A stretch of 64,000 nucleotides of DNA from Providencia rustigianii DSM 4541. GTDB taxonomy: Bacteria > Pseudomonadota > Gammaproteobacteria > Enterobacterales > Enterobacteriaceae. The DNA lies in NCBI RefSeq assembly GCF_000156395.1, contig NZ_GG703817.1:567409-631408 (forward strand), in the 5' to 3' direction. Below are positions 1 through 8,324 of the stretch, piece by piece; positions within the stretch are counted from its first letter, which is position 1; every line of letters starts with the position of its first letter. The notes below the pieces were generated by a model. That model made no database searches. It was not told the origin of the DNA and saw nothing but the letters and a program-made list of their open reading frames with translations. The position numbers and the translations under genes were made by a program.

Positions 1-1789
1 TCCCATTCATACGCCAGCGTTTATGACCTAGTGTTGCGCCAGTATGGCTACGCAATTGTTCGTCACCAATTTGTCTGGCCTCAAAAAAACTCACCGTATT
101 ACCATGGTGATAGTAAACTTCACCAATATCGGGAAGCGTTTTTTGCAATGGAATTGTGGGCAATGTTGCTAATGTCCAGCTAAACCCAAAAATCGTGCCG
201 AGTAGTCCATAAGCGTCAAATAACCAATTGTCCATATTGGTATCAAATGGGACACTGGTGACCGTATCGGCATCATTAACATGGCGGAAATGATTGAGTG
301 ATGATAACGCTTTAACGCCGCTGCCGGTAAAAACACGCGGGCTACCATACGTATAAAGGAGAGGATTATTATTTCTTAGCTCTGAGGCATGTAATAAGGC
401 TAAAGCCCCTCCTAAACTGTGTCCGGTAATAAATAATTGTTTATTTGCAGACTTATTTTTAACATCAGTAATCTTAGTTGGAAAGTATTTTTCAATACAC
501 TGATATCCTTCTAAAAACCCTTTATGCACTTTCGCTTTTCCGGCGGAAATAATATTTTCTGGGCAAGGAATAGGTCGATAGGTTCCATCGGTAAGTGCAT
601 CTCTCGCACTAGCAGTACCTCGCCATGCGGCAATAATTTGGGTATTGTTTTCCACAAAAAACATTTGCGTGTCATGCTCGAATTTATCAACCCCATCGGC
701 TTGTTGAACGTCTAAAAAAATAGCCGGGCGATAACGGGCGCCAAACGGTACGTCGGTAACAATCGCAGGATAAACTGAAGCATCATTAATTTCGGGGGCT
801 TGGGATAAATCAAAACACTGCTGATAGAAAAATGACGTCGTCGTATCCTGTGTCTGGATAAATTCACGCATATCCTCGACTTCATCGGGGTCAACCATGA
901 CCTCATTTTTATACACTAGCAATGACATTAACCCTAAATTATACGCATTGACCATATCATAATCTGGCGTATGGTTAAGCACTAAAGACCACGCCCTAAA
1001 AGGACAAACTTCAATCACATTACATTGATTAAAATGCACATTATTAAATGCTAATCCATTAAATTCATCTTCCTTTGGAAAGTGGTAATATGGCAGCCCA
1101 AATTTCGCTTGCTCCCATCGTACAATATCCGGCGCTTTGTCACATAACTCACCAATCACAGCGTAACGATAGTGATAACCATTAGCTTCTGCCTGCAGTT
1201 TGACGAGGGAATGCGCTTCCCCCCTCAACGTTCGTAATAGGCGATTTTCCATTTCATCGGTGAGCGTTTGGGCGGAAGCGGTTAGTGTTGCGCGAGTGCG
1301 AGGCAATTTTTCTTGCCGAAAATAGCCATTAGCACTTGTTACACCGTGTCTAACGATATCATTGCCCACTTTCAACGTGTAAGGCATTTCCACTAAAGGC
1401 TTCCCCTGTTCATCAACAAGGAGACATTCAATCCAATGCGTCAGTTCATCACTATCGTCATTGTCTTTAGTGTTATTTTGATATTCAGAATAGGCTGACG
1501 ATTCATTACCATTAGATGGCACATAATTATCAGGAATAGATGGTATAAAGCGAGCTTTGCAGGGGCAAGAGCTAAAACTTTCTAATGACCCAGCATGTTT
1601 TCTATCCTCCAGCCACATATTATTAACGCCACCGAGAATTCGATATGACCCGGAGTGCTTACCACAGCTGACTAAATCACCTTCTCGAGCCCCTGCAACC
1701 CCATACCATTGCATGGACTGGTCACCCGTTAAAATTTGTCCACCGCACGTTGTTTTATCGCCTACACGTAAAAAAAATCCTTGTGCCAT
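1..1789 (-). CDS. PAAR-domain class 3 lipase, probable T6SS effector (3' end off window)
   Basis: I translated 596 uninterrupted codons from the ATG at 1789 (AAGGATAAG ribosome site) to the window edge; the stop lies beyond position 1. Residues 1-85 look like a PAAR tip domain, starting MAQGFFLRVGDKTTCGG and ending in a Cys-rich SSCPCK segment. A linker with a beta-sandwich-like stretch (around 120-175) follows. From about 350 there is a class 3 lipase domain with the nucleophile elbow GHSLGG (Ser458), a likely catalytic Asp in NDADTV and a likely His in YYHHG. PAAR proteins cap VgrG spikes, and lipase fusions are known T6SS phospholipase effectors, so a toxic role against other bacteria is the natural reading. 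An immunity gene would be expected downstream, outside this window. No VgrG is visible here. Confidence 0.82.
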   Translation of the reverse strand, partial: MAQGFFLRVGDKTTCGGQILTGDQSMQWYGVAGAREGDLVSCGKHSGSYRILGGVNNMWLEDRKHAGSLESFSSCPCKARFIPSIPDNYVPSNGNESSAYSEYQNNTKDNDDSDELTHWIECLLVDEQGKPLVEMPYTLKVGNDIVRHGVTSANGYFRQEKLPRTRATLTASAQTLTDEMENRLLRTLRGEAHSLVKLQAEANGYHYRYAVIGELCDKAPDIVRWEQAKFGLPYYHFPKEDEFNGLAFNNVHFNQCNVIEVCPFRAWSLVLNHTPDYDMVNAYNLGLMSLLVYKNEVMVDPDEVEDMREFIQTQDTTTSFFYQQCFDLSQAPEINDASVYPAIVTDVPFGARYRPAIFLDVQQADGVDKFEHDTQMFFVENNTQIIAAWRGTASARDALTDGTYRPIPCPENIISAGKAKVHKGFLEGYQCIEKYFPTKITDVKNKSANKQLFITGHSLGGALALLHASELRNNNPLLYTYGSPRVFTGSGVKALSSLNHFRHVNDADTVTSVPFDTNMDNWLFDAYGLLGTIFGFSWTLATLPTIPLQKTLPDIGEVYYHHGNTVSFFEARQIGDEQLRSHTGATLGHKRWRMNG

Positions 1790-1892
1790 ATCTTATCCTT
1801 TACCAACTCGATTAAATCGCCATTCTTGATCCCCTAAGCGATATTGACAAGGAAATGTTTCCATTATTGAGAATGCTGAAGAATTAATTATC

Positions 1893-2018
1893 AATTGAAT
1901 TTAATAGTTCATATCACAGCTAGGCGGCAAAATGAGTGAATTCCTAGGAGCATACATAAGTATGTGACTAGGATTCAGGAATGTAGCCAACAACGCTGTG
2001 GTTTGAAATATGGAGAAG
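1893..2018. repeat. ERIC-like element, copy 1
   Basis: The central part carries the ERIC core: CCTAGGAGCATACATAAG, then TATGTGACTAGG. CATAC/GTATG and CCTAG/CTAGG form nested stems, and GCCAACAACGCTG lies to the right. The right end (GTTTGAAATATGGAGAAG) is well kept; the left arm has diverged. It sits between the PAAR-lipase start and mdtH. Confidence 0.75.
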
Positions 2019-2022
2019 TTTT

Positions 2023-2149
2023 ATCTTCAAAATAGTTCAATATCACAGCTAGGCGGCAAAATGAGTGAATTCCTAGGAGCATACATAAGTATGTGACTAG
2101 GATTCAGGAATGTAGCCAACAACGCTGTGGTTTGAAATATGAAGAAGAT
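2023..2149. repeat. ERIC-like element, copy 2
   Basis: This is a near-identical repeat of copy 1, displaced by 129 bp. Its length of about 127 bp matches the classic ERIC size. The ends are inverted: CTTCAAAATAGTTC at the left against GAAATATGAAGAAG at the right, with ACAGC/GCTGT inside. The two copies fill most of the 455-bp gap between the PAAR-lipase gene and mdtH. Confidence 0.78.
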
Positions 2150-2244
2150 ATCGATAAAAAAATATCATCATACACACCACCTAATTCCCTGATACTATTA
2201 ATAAAGAATCATTCCTTCCGTTACTACTTTTTTGATGGTGTCGC

Positions 2245-3450
2245 ATGGCGCAGGTGTCACGGGCTAGAAGCCTCGGCAAATACTTTCTTTTACTAGACAA
2301 TATGTTGGTTGTTCTAGGCTTTTTCGTCGTTTTTCCACTGATCTCTATTCGCTTTGTCGACCAACTTGGTTGGGCTGCGGTCGTCGTTGGCTTTGCGCTT
2401 GGCCTTAGACAATTAGTCCAACAAGGTTTAGGCATCTTTGGCGGAGCAATCGCTGACCGTTTCGGCGCTAAGCCCATGATAGTCATTGGTATGTTATTGC
2501 GTGCTGCTGGTTTCGTTTTGATGGCATTAGCCTATGATCCTTGGGTGTTATGGCTATCCTGTGTACTTTCAGCATTAGGTGGAACCTTATTTGACCCACC
2601 ACGAACCGCATTAGTCATTAAGCTTACTCGCCCTTATGAGCGGGGCCGTTTTTATTCCCTGCTATTGATGCAAGATAGCGCTGGCGCAGTTATTGGCGCA
2701 CTTATTGGTAGCTGGTTACTACAATATGATTTCCATTACGTGTGTTGGGCTGGTGCATGTGTTTTCATTATTACGGCTATTTGTAATGCTTGGTTGCTTC
2801 CTGCATACCGAATTTCTACGGTAAGAACGCCAATTCGTGAAGGAATGAGCCGCGTATTAAAAGATAAGCGCTTCGTTACCTACGTGATCACCCTTTCCGG
2901 CTATTTTATGTTGTCGGTACAAGTGATGTTAATGTTCCCTATTGTGGTCAATGAACTAGCAGGCAGCCCCGCAGCCGTGAAGTGGATGTATGCCATAGAA
3001 GCCGCTATTTCTTTGACTTTGCTCTACCCTATTGCCCGCTGGAGTGAAAAACATTTCCGCTTAGAACAACGTCTTATGGCGGGGTTATTTCTGATGAGCC
3101 TCAGCATGTTCCCGATTGGCATGACAACCTCAGTGAATATGTTATTTGCTTTAATCTGCCTATTTTATTTAGGCACGGTTACCGCCGATCCAGCCCGAGA
3201 AACCTTGAGTGCATCACTGGCTGACCCGAGAGCCCGAGGCAGCTATATGGGCTTTAGCCGTCTAGGATTAGCCCTCGGTGGTGCAGTTGGTTACACGGGT
3301 GGTGGCTGGATGTATGACATCGGGCACCAGTGGAATATGCCGCAATTACCTTGGTTCCTTCTTGGCATCATCGGATTCATCACTTTATGGGCCCTTCATA
3401 AGCAGTTTAATCGTAAAAAAATTGAAACAGTCATGTTGAGCGGACAGTAA
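2245..3450 (+). CDS. mdtH: MFS multidrug exporter MdtH
   Basis: A 401-residue inner-membrane transporter of the major facilitator superfamily. The N-terminus ([20 protein letters not shown]) and the internal ADRFGAKPM and DPPRTALV motifs are almost those of E. coli MdtH, which exports quinolones. Twelve hydrophobic segments are expected, and the ADRFGAKP loop between TM2 and TM3 is the MFS signature. The ATG at 2245 gives the family length of about 402 residues, although its ribosome site is weak. yceB follows 39 bp downstream; yceB and mdtH are also neighbours in E. coli, with grxB between them, which is absent here. Confidence 0.95.
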   Translation: MAQVSRARSLGKYFLLLDNMLVVLGFFVVFPLISIRFVDQLGWAAVVVGFALGLRQLVQQGLGIFGGAIADRFGAKPMIVIGMLLRAAGFVLMALAYDPWVLWLSCVLSALGGTLFDPPRTALVIKLTRPYERGRFYSLLLMQDSAGAVIGALIGSWLLQYDFHYVCWAGACVFIITAICNAWLLPAYRISTVRTPIREGMSRVLKDKRFVTYVITLSGYFMLSVQVMLMFPIVVNELAGSPAAVKWMYAIEAAISLTLLYPIARWSEKHFRLEQRLMAGLFLMSLSMFPIGMTTSVNMLFALICLFYLGTVTADPARETLSASLADPRARGSYMGFSRLGLALGGAVGYTGGGWMYDIGHQWNMPQLPWFLLGIIGFITLWALHKQFNRKKIETVMLSGQ

Positions 3451-3489
3451 TACGCTACACTTGCACCATTACTGTATGAAGGAGTGGTT

Positions 3490-4050
3490 ATGAAAAATAT
3501 TTTATTGGCATCTCTATTTGGATTTTTATTTATTCTTACGGGTTGTGACAAATTAACCGAGTTTACGATTAGCGAATCGCAAATTAATAGCTATTTAGCT
3601 AGCAAAGTAAAATATGAAAACAATATTGGTGTCTCCGGCGTTGCTGATGCGGATATCACATTAAGTAACTTAACCACTGAGATTGGACGTAGTGAGCCAG
3701 GAATTATCACCCTAAATGGCGAGTCTAATGTGAAACTGAATTCATTCATTGGCGCTGCTGATGCAAAGATTGCGTTGACGTTAACAGCACGTCCTGTTTT
3801 TGATGTAAGTTCTGGCTCTATCTATCTGAAAGAGCTTAAAATTACCAAATATACGATTACACCTCAAAATATGGATACAGCTATCTCTGCCGTCATTCCT
3901 TATTTAAATAGCTCTCTAGAAACCTTCTTCGAGCATCAACCCGTCTATGTTTTGAATCCTGAAAACAGTGCGGCTGAAGCTACGGCTAAAAAGCTAGCCA
4001 AAGGATTAGAAATTAAGCCCGGAAAGCTGGTTATCCCAATGGTCGATTAG
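3490..4050 (+). CDS. yceB: YceB family lipoprotein (DUF1439)
   Basis: A 186-residue lipoprotein. The ATG at 3490 is chosen over an in-frame GTG at 3484 because an AAGGAG site ends 5 bases upstream. Residues 1-19 form a signal peptide ending in the lipobox LTGC, so Cys19 would be lipidated. The body matches the DUF1439 family, including GVADADITLSNLTTEIGR and a KKLAKGLEIKPG tail. The residue after Cys19 is Asp, the inner-membrane retention signal of the Lol sorting rule, so this copy may stay in the inner membrane. Function in E. coli is unknown. It probably shares a transcript with mdtH and ends at the hairpin at 4088-4119. Confidence 0.9.
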   Translation: MKNILLASLFGFLFILTGCDKLTEFTISESQINSYLASKVKYENNIGVSGVADADITLSNLTTEIGRSEPGIITLNGESNVKLNSFIGAADAKIALTLTARPVFDVSSGSIYLKELKITKYTITPQNMDTAISAVIPYLNSSLETFFEHQPVYVLNPENSAAEATAKKLAKGLEIKPGKLVIPMVD

Positions 4051-4087
4051 TGACCATAAATATTTTTGATTGATAAATCTAAAAATG

Positions 4088-4119
4088 AAAAAGCAACCTT
4101 CGCTACAGGTTGCTTTTTT
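4088..4119 (+). terminator. intrinsic terminator after yceB
   Basis: AAGCAACCT pairs with AGGTTGCTT around a 7-base loop. A T-run follows and an A-run precedes, so it can work in both directions. It separates yceB from the HipBST promoter region. Confidence 0.85.
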
Positions 4120-4129
4120 CTCCAAACTA

Positions 4130-4295
4130 AAAAGTGTCATTTTTGATACTTTAATCACCTCTATAGCCTCTAAATATAACAGTGCGTATAAATAACAAAC
4201 AAAAGTATCAACTATGATACTTTTGATCTACACTCAGACTATTATGCATGAAAAAAATGCGTTATCCCTAAAAAAGTATCAAAAGTGAACCTTGA
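4130..4295. promoter_or_regulatory. three evenly spaced operators of the hipBST operon
   Basis: Three copies of a 10-4-10 inverted repeat lie at 4130-4153, 4201-4224 and 4272-4295. The middle copy is perfect: AAAAGTATCA, ACTA, TGATACTTTT. The first has one mismatch near the core (AAAAGTGTCA) and a final A. The third has a perfect left arm and a degenerate right arm that runs up to the hipB start. Centres are exactly 71 bp apart. HipB-family proteins bind palindromic operators and autoregulate, so these are the expected repressor sites. Confidence 0.75.
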
Positions 4296-4302
4296 TAACA
4301 TT

Positions 4303-4548
4303 ATGAAACCACACTCTAACAACGATAAGCAAACTATCTACCTAACTCAAATTCAACAAAGTGAATTTAGCCAATTGATTAGTCAAGAGCTAAAAAAACA
4401 GAGAATTACCTATGAAGAGATGGCGCTACAGATTGGGGTATCTATTGCAACATTTAAACGCATTGTAGCAAATCCATTATCAACCAAAGCAATAAACTTA
4501 CATTTATTACTTAAAGAATTAGGTTTTGAATTATGTCTCGAAAGGTAG
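4303..4548 (+). CDS. hipB: HipB-like helix-turn-helix antitoxin/repressor
   Basis: A small XRE-type DNA-binding protein of 81 residues from ATG 4303; an in-frame GTG at 4285 would give 87. Neither start has a clear ribosome site. The helix-turn-helix is in the middle (ITYEEMALQIGVSIATFKRI). HipB proteins repress their own operon and take part in neutralising the HipA/HipT kinase. The third operator copy ends just before ATG 4303, which favours that start. The coding end overlaps hipS by 16 bases, showing translational coupling. Confidence in a HipB role comes from the operon context. Confidence 0.82.
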   Translation: MKPHSNNDKQTIYLTQIQQSEFSQLISQELKKQRITYEEMALQIGVSIATFKRIVANPLSTKAINLHLLLKELGFELCLER

Positions 4549-4847
4549 AAGTTTGGCTTTACAATATTCCTGTTGGTATCTTAGCTGAAGTTACTAATGG
4601 CTACTCATTTCAATACTATCAACATTATGATGGTCAAAGTGTATCTTTAAGCATGGGCGTCAGGAGTGAACCTTATTTATGTGATGAATTACATCCATTT
4701 TTTAAGGGGCTAGCACCTGAAGGGTGGTTAAAAAAACGTTATTCCGAATTGCAAAAAATCGATCCCAACGATTTATTTGGTATGCTCATACAAAATGGCA
4801 ATGATTTATTAGGTGCTATCACATTTAAAGAGATCGCTCATGAATGA
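4533..4847 (+). CDS. hipS: HipS-like antitoxin (HipA N-subdomain 1 as a separate protein)
   Basis: This 104-residue protein matches only the N-terminal subdomain of HipA: VEVWLYNIPVGIL, then LAPEGWLKKRY and NGNDLLGAITF near the end. A free-standing version directly before a kinase-only gene is the hallmark of the HipBST arrangement described in E. coli O127:H6, where HipS is the antitoxin that blocks the HipT kinase. It starts inside hipB (16-base overlap) and its stop overlaps the hipT start by 8 bases. The split is not a simple frameshift: each half has its own start codon, and the kinase carries the HipT-type SIS loop. Confidence 0.85.
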   Translation: MSRKVEVWLYNIPVGILAEVTNGYSFQYYQHYDGQSVSLSMGVRSEPYLCDELHPFFKGLAPEGWLKKRYSELQKIDPNDLFGMLIQNGNDLLGAITFKEIAHE

Positions 4848-5862
4848 AAAACACTGCCTAATTAATCTTAAAAAGCTTAATAACGAAGAACTTGAATTCG
4901 GCTATTCTCAAGTAGGGATTAACGAACTTTTTGGCAAAAATAGCCTCACTCTTGAGCTCCCTTTCACTCGTAGCCAGTTTATTCAAGATCAACCAGCAAA
5001 CCAAACTGGAATGAGTATTTCAGGCTTTCAGCCCAAACTATCCTTACGTCTAGAAAATGGCTCATTATATGTTGCTAATAACAAAGGGACATTCATCCTA
5101 AAACCTTCCCCCGAAGCTTACCCATTTCTCGCTGAAAACGAGCATGCCACAATGACCGTAATGAAGCGACTAAAGTTTCCTACACCTCCCTTTGGTTTAA
5201 TTCCTTTCCAAAGCTCCCTTGATAAGCCTAAAGAATTTGCGTTTATCATTCAACGTTATGACCGCTTGGGTAATGATGTCCAAAAGCTACATCAAGAACA
5301 GCTAGATGGTGCAATGGGAATCAATGACAAATATGGTAATGTTGATGGAACTAAATCGGTGAGTTATGAAAAAGCCGCTAAGTTTATTATTGAAAATGTG
5401 GATGACTCGTTGGCAAGTAAGCGAGATTTATTCCTTCGAATTATTTATGCTTATGTACTAGGCAACAATGATTATCATCTTCGAAATATCAGCATTTTAC
5501 TTCCACAAAATAAAAAACCTTCTTTAGCACCAATCTATGATTTTGTGAGCATCGTCCCTTACCCATCTGTATTTACTGAATATTTAGCATTGCCACTACT
5601 TGAACTAGAAGAGAATGACTCTGATATTGCTCCTGGCCTTAATTCACAGTATGGAGAATATACTGGGGCTGATTTTATTCTACTTGCTCAAGGTATAGGG
5701 ATTCGTAACGAATTGGCTAAAAAATTACTATTGAGAGTGATTAAAAGTCACCAATTAATCACCGATACTTATACTGAAAGCCATTTACCTGACGTTGATA
5801 AACTAGCAATTATAAAATACATCTCACGAAGAATGACATTACTGGGCATTATGCGTTTTTAA
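4840..5862 (+). CDS. hipT: HipT-like serine/threonine kinase toxin
   Basis: A 340-residue HipA-fold kinase lacking the N-terminal subdomain, from ATG 4840. The Gly-rich loop reads SISGFQPKLS (Ser59, Ser61), the double-serine autophosphorylation motif of HipT rather than the single serine of HipA. Lys88 (FILKP) should bind ATP, Asp211 and Asn216 (NNDYHLRN) form the catalytic loop, and Asp234 (IYDF) should bind metal. E. coli HipT phosphorylates tryptophanyl-tRNA synthetase and stops growth; the same target here is inference. All catalytic residues are intact, so the toxin should be active unless held by HipS and HipB. Confidence 0.85.
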   Translation: MNEKHCLINLKKLNNEELEFGYSQVGINELFGKNSLTLELPFTRSQFIQDQPANQTGMSISGFQPKLSLRLENGSLYVANNKGTFILKPSPEAYPFLAENEHATMTVMKRLKFPTPPFGLIPFQSSLDKPKEFAFIIQRYDRLGNDVQKLHQEQLDGAMGINDKYGNVDGTKSVSYEKAAKFIIENVDDSLASKRDLFLRIIYAYVLGNNDYHLRNISILLPQNKKPSLAPIYDFVSIVPYPSVFTEYLALPLLELEENDSDIAPGLNSQYGEYTGADFILLAQGIGIRNELAKKLLLRVIKSHQLITDTYTESHLPDVDKLAIIKYISRRMTLLGIMRF

Positions 5863-5921
5863 ACTCTAAAAAACAGATATAAAGCAACCCATATTATTAA
5901 GCTATTTTATGGGACAGTAAT

Positions 5922-5940
5922 TAAGTGACACTGTCACTTA
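5922..5940. other. 19-bp perfect palindrome at the ycdY stop codon
   Basis: TAAGTGACA, C, TGTCACTTA. It overlaps the ycdY stop and lies between the convergent hipT and ycdY genes. It lacks a T-run, so it is at best a weak terminator. Confidence 0.4.
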
Positions 5941-6492
5941 TTCACTATCGCCCTCAGACTCTAACTCATCACGTAATGCTATCACTGCATCTCGCGTAAT
6001 TTGCGCTAAAATACGATAAAACGGCGTTGTGGCATGAGCTTCAACTTTACCAAGGAATGAACCGTACCAAGGTAAAATATAGCTATCGAGTAGTTCAGTT
6101 TGTGCGGCTGTTTCATCCTCTGCGGCTTGGTCTTCTAACCAAGAAGTCGCTAATAATAATGCCCCAAAAGTATCCGTTGGTGAATCTGTTAAGGGCATGC
6201 CTCTTGAGGTGAGAAATTCACGAATTTCCGCTTCGGAGATCTCTTCATCATAACGATGAGCGAATGGAGGAACCGTTAGTTCACTACCAAACATGCTTTG
6301 GTAATCCGCCGTAATAGCTTTGATATCGACCGCCTTTGCCATTTTCTCCCACTGATCATCCTGTTCGAGAGGCCAAGACGCCTTCAGCTTGTCTTGCGCA
6401 ATGATATCAAGCAATGGTTTCACAAGAGCATCGTCTGGAGAACGCTGGAATAACGTACCTAAAATGCGACAGACGATTGAGAATTCGTTCAT
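5938..6492 (-). CDS. ycdY: YcdY, TorD-family redox chaperone
   Basis: A 184-residue helical cytoplasmic protein beginning MNEFSIVCRILGTLF, close to E. coli YcdY. The family markers are visible: PLEQDDQW, RGMPLTDSPTDTFGALLLA, and AHATTPFYR near the C-terminus. TorD-like proteins assist cofactor loading of molybdoenzymes; E. coli YcdY has instead been linked to activation of the zinc protein YcdX. In E. coli the order is ghrA-ycdX-ycdY. Here ycdX is missing and the space holds ERIC repeats, so YcdY has lost its usual partner next door. Confidence 0.9.
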   Translation of the reverse strand: MNEFSIVCRILGTLFQRSPDDALVKPLLDIIAQDKLKASWPLEQDDQWEKMAKAVDIKAITADYQSMFGSELTVPPFAHRYDEEISEAEIREFLTSRGMPLTDSPTDTFGALLLATSWLEDQAAEDETAAQTELLDSYILPWYGSFLGKVEAHATTPFYRILAQITRDAVIALRDELESEGDSE

Positions 6493-6623
6493 GGGTTTCT
6501 TCCTGTTTGCGATTTTCCTGCAATCACTTTTTCGTGATCATTATGGGATGCAGTATACCTGAAAAAACAGAAAACCACTCACTGAAGCCTGATTAGCACT
6601 AGATGGGATAGTAGGAATACGCT

Positions 6624-6940
6624 GCCAACAACCTGACAATGACAGATAAAATTAGAAAAGTATAACCTCGGATTTCCCTAACGACTTTTTGTTGTCACTA
6701 GGCGGCAAGGAAACACATCCCTAGGAGCATACACAAGTATGTGACTAGGGTGTGTGGACACCGCCAACAACCTGACAATGACAGATAAAATTAGAAAAGT
6801 ATAACCTCGGATTTCCCTAACGACTTTTTGTTGTCACTAGGCGGCAAGGAAACACATCCCTAGGAGCATACACAAGTATGTGACTAGGGTGTGTGGACGC
6901 CGCCAACAACGTGACGGCGAAAAGTAGGACGGGAAATCAG
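6624..6940. repeat. tandem ERIC block, two cores in 139-bp direct repeats
   Basis: Two direct repeat units start at 6624 and 6763 with a 139-bp period, and the next copy of the unit's first bases starts at 6902. Each unit contains an ERIC core (CCCTAGGAGCATACACAAG then TATGTGACTAGGG) near 6719-6750 and 6858-6889. The last copy is the most complete (about 6809-6940): its left arm GGATTTCCC matches the inverted GGGAAATC at the right end, which lies against the ghrA stop codon. The block occupies most of the 444-bp gap between ycdY and ghrA. Confidence 0.75.
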
Positions 6941-7878
6941 TAGCCGCGGGACGTATCGACAATCCCCTCTGGACTATCTCCTGCTTCAATCCGCTGAATA
7001 TTGCTCGCAATCATATCCATGGCTTCATTCGGTAATGTAAATGCTGCCACATGTGGTGTAATCGCTATTCGTGGATGCGTCCAGAATGGATGCATTTGCG
7101 GCAATGGTTCAGTCGCGAAGACATCGAGCGATGCCCCTGCCACTTGCCCTTTATCTAATGCACTGAGCAAGTCTTGCTCAATTAAATGTGCGCCACGAGC
7201 GAGGTTGATAATATAAGCATTGGGTTGTAATTGACTAAAGAGTTGTTGATTAAGGATCCCAATAGTTTCTGGTGTACTTGGTAGCAAATTCACGATTACA
7301 CGAGTTCCCGATAAAAAATCGGCTAACTGTTCTTGTCCATAATAACTTTTCACTTTAGGAATTTGTTTTTCTGAACGGCTCCACGTTCGGACTTGAAGAC
7401 CAAAACTTGCCAAACGTTTAGCAACAGCTTGCCCTAATGCCCCGGCGCCCATCACTCCAACCACAAATTCTTCATGCTTGTAGGCAGGAAGTTGTTTCCA
7501 TTGACGTTGAGATTGCAGTTGACGATATTCGTCCATACGACGGAAGTAATACAACACTTTTGCAGTCGCATACTCTTCCATCTGAATTGCCATACCCGTA
7601 TCTTCTAAACGCATCAATGGTACACCCGCGGGTAACGTTCCTGGATTGTCGTGCTCTTGTTTTAAAATCGCATCCACCCCAGCGCCTAATGCAAAAATAC
7701 CTTTCAGCTCTTTACGTCCCGCTAAGCACTCATAAGGCGGTAGCCATACCATGGCATAATCTGCCTGCTGGTTATCTCCCGGCTTCCATTGACGAATATT
7801 GGCTTGTGGTAATCTAGCACGCATGCCCTCAATCCACTGATTGGCATCAAAGAATGGATGGTAAAATAAAATATTCAT
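6937..7878 (-). CDS. ghrA: glyoxylate/hydroxypyruvate reductase A
   Basis: A 313-residue D-2-hydroxyacid dehydrogenase that reduces glyoxylate and hydroxypyruvate with NADPH in the cytoplasm. The Rossmann motif is GVMGAGALGQAV. The catalytic triad of the family can be placed: Arg228 (LARGAH), Glu257 (FATEPLP) and His276 (TPHVAA). The RGY C-terminal end matches E. coli GhrA. The ATG at 7878 follows an AAGGAGTTGCC site. It is transcribed towards ycdY, with ERIC repeats in between that could form hairpins at its 3' end. Confidence 0.94.
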   Translation of the reverse strand: MNILFYHPFFDANQWIEGMRARLPQANIRQWKPGDNQQADYAMVWLPPYECLAGRKELKGIFALGAGVDAILKQEHDNPGTLPAGVPLMRLEDTGMAIQMEEYATAKVLYYFRRMDEYRQLQSQRQWKQLPAYKHEEFVVGVMGAGALGQAVAKRLASFGLQVRTWSRSEKQIPKVKSYYGQEQLADFLSGTRVIVNLLPSTPETIGILNQQLFSQLQPNAYIINLARGAHLIEQDLLSALDKGQVAGASLDVFATEPLPQMHPFWTHPRIAITPHVAAFTLPNEAMDMIASNIQRIEAGDSPEGIVDTSRGY

Positions 7879-8130
7879 GGCAACTCCTTATAGGTTTCTA
7901 CCAGAGTGTGCGTAATGGTGTTTATTTTCAAGTCACTGCGAGCAAATTACGCCGATAATATGGGGATTTTGTTAAGGAGTTAACGAAAGCTAGATTAATT
8001 GCTTGCAGTTTAAATAAACAATTAAGTGTGAATTTTTATCCAAGATAATTCACTAAAGATTAGATAGTAATCAAATTGCTTTTTATTTAACTCATCAACA
8101 GAAAAAAGGTGAAAATAACTTAATAGGGAG

Positions 8131-8159
8131 TTGACGGAAGGCGCTCTTTTCCCTATAGT
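8131..8159 (+). promoter_or_regulatory. tRNA-Ser promoter with stringent-type discriminator
   Basis: TTGACG (8131-8136), 17-bp spacer, TATAGT (8154-8159), then a GC-rich discriminator AGCGCCCCG. This is typical of stable-RNA promoters under ppGpp control. The rest of the 7879-8222 gap upstream of ghrA is AT-rich with nothing else I can name. Confidence 0.8.
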
Positions 8160-8222
8160 AGCGCCCCGTTGTAGGACAAGTTTTGTATCGCAAATTCTAC
8201 GACAGATTTAGATAGAAAAAAC

Positions 8223-8312
8223 GGTGAGGTGTCCGAGAGGCTGAAGGAGCACGCCTGGAAAGTGTGTATACGTGCGAACGTATCGAGGGTTCGAACCCCT
8301 CTCTCACCGCCA
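8223..8312 (+). tRNA. serW: tRNA-Ser(GGA)
   Basis: A 90-nt class II tRNA with encoded CCA (8310-8312). The acceptor pairs GGTGAGG with CTCACC-type bases, the anticodon GGA sits in CCTGGAAAG, the long variable arm is GTGTATACGTGCGAACGTAT, and the T arm has GGTTCGAAC. It reads UCC and UCU. It is nearly identical to the E. coli serW/serX product; the symbol is by that likeness. The next gene is convergent, 12 bp away, with no obvious terminator between. Confidence 0.96.
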
Positions 8313-8324
8313 TTTCTACTTTAG

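Noticed and set aside
4533-5862. hipA broken by a frameshift into two pieces
   Set aside because: Each piece has its own start codon, the overlap is short and typical of coupled genes, and the kinase carries the HipT-specific SIS loop, so a natural HipS/HipT pair is more likely.
5922-5940. Palindrome at the ycdY stop as an attachment site
   Set aside because: There is no integrase, no direct repeat and no tRNA nearby.
7001-7817. Plus-strand open frames across ghrA
   Set aside because: They are antisense shadows of a well-conserved gene and have no ribosome sites.
8223-8312. Genomic island integrated at tRNA-Ser
   Set aside because: No integrase and no repeated tRNA 3' end were seen downstream; the neighbouring operon looks native.
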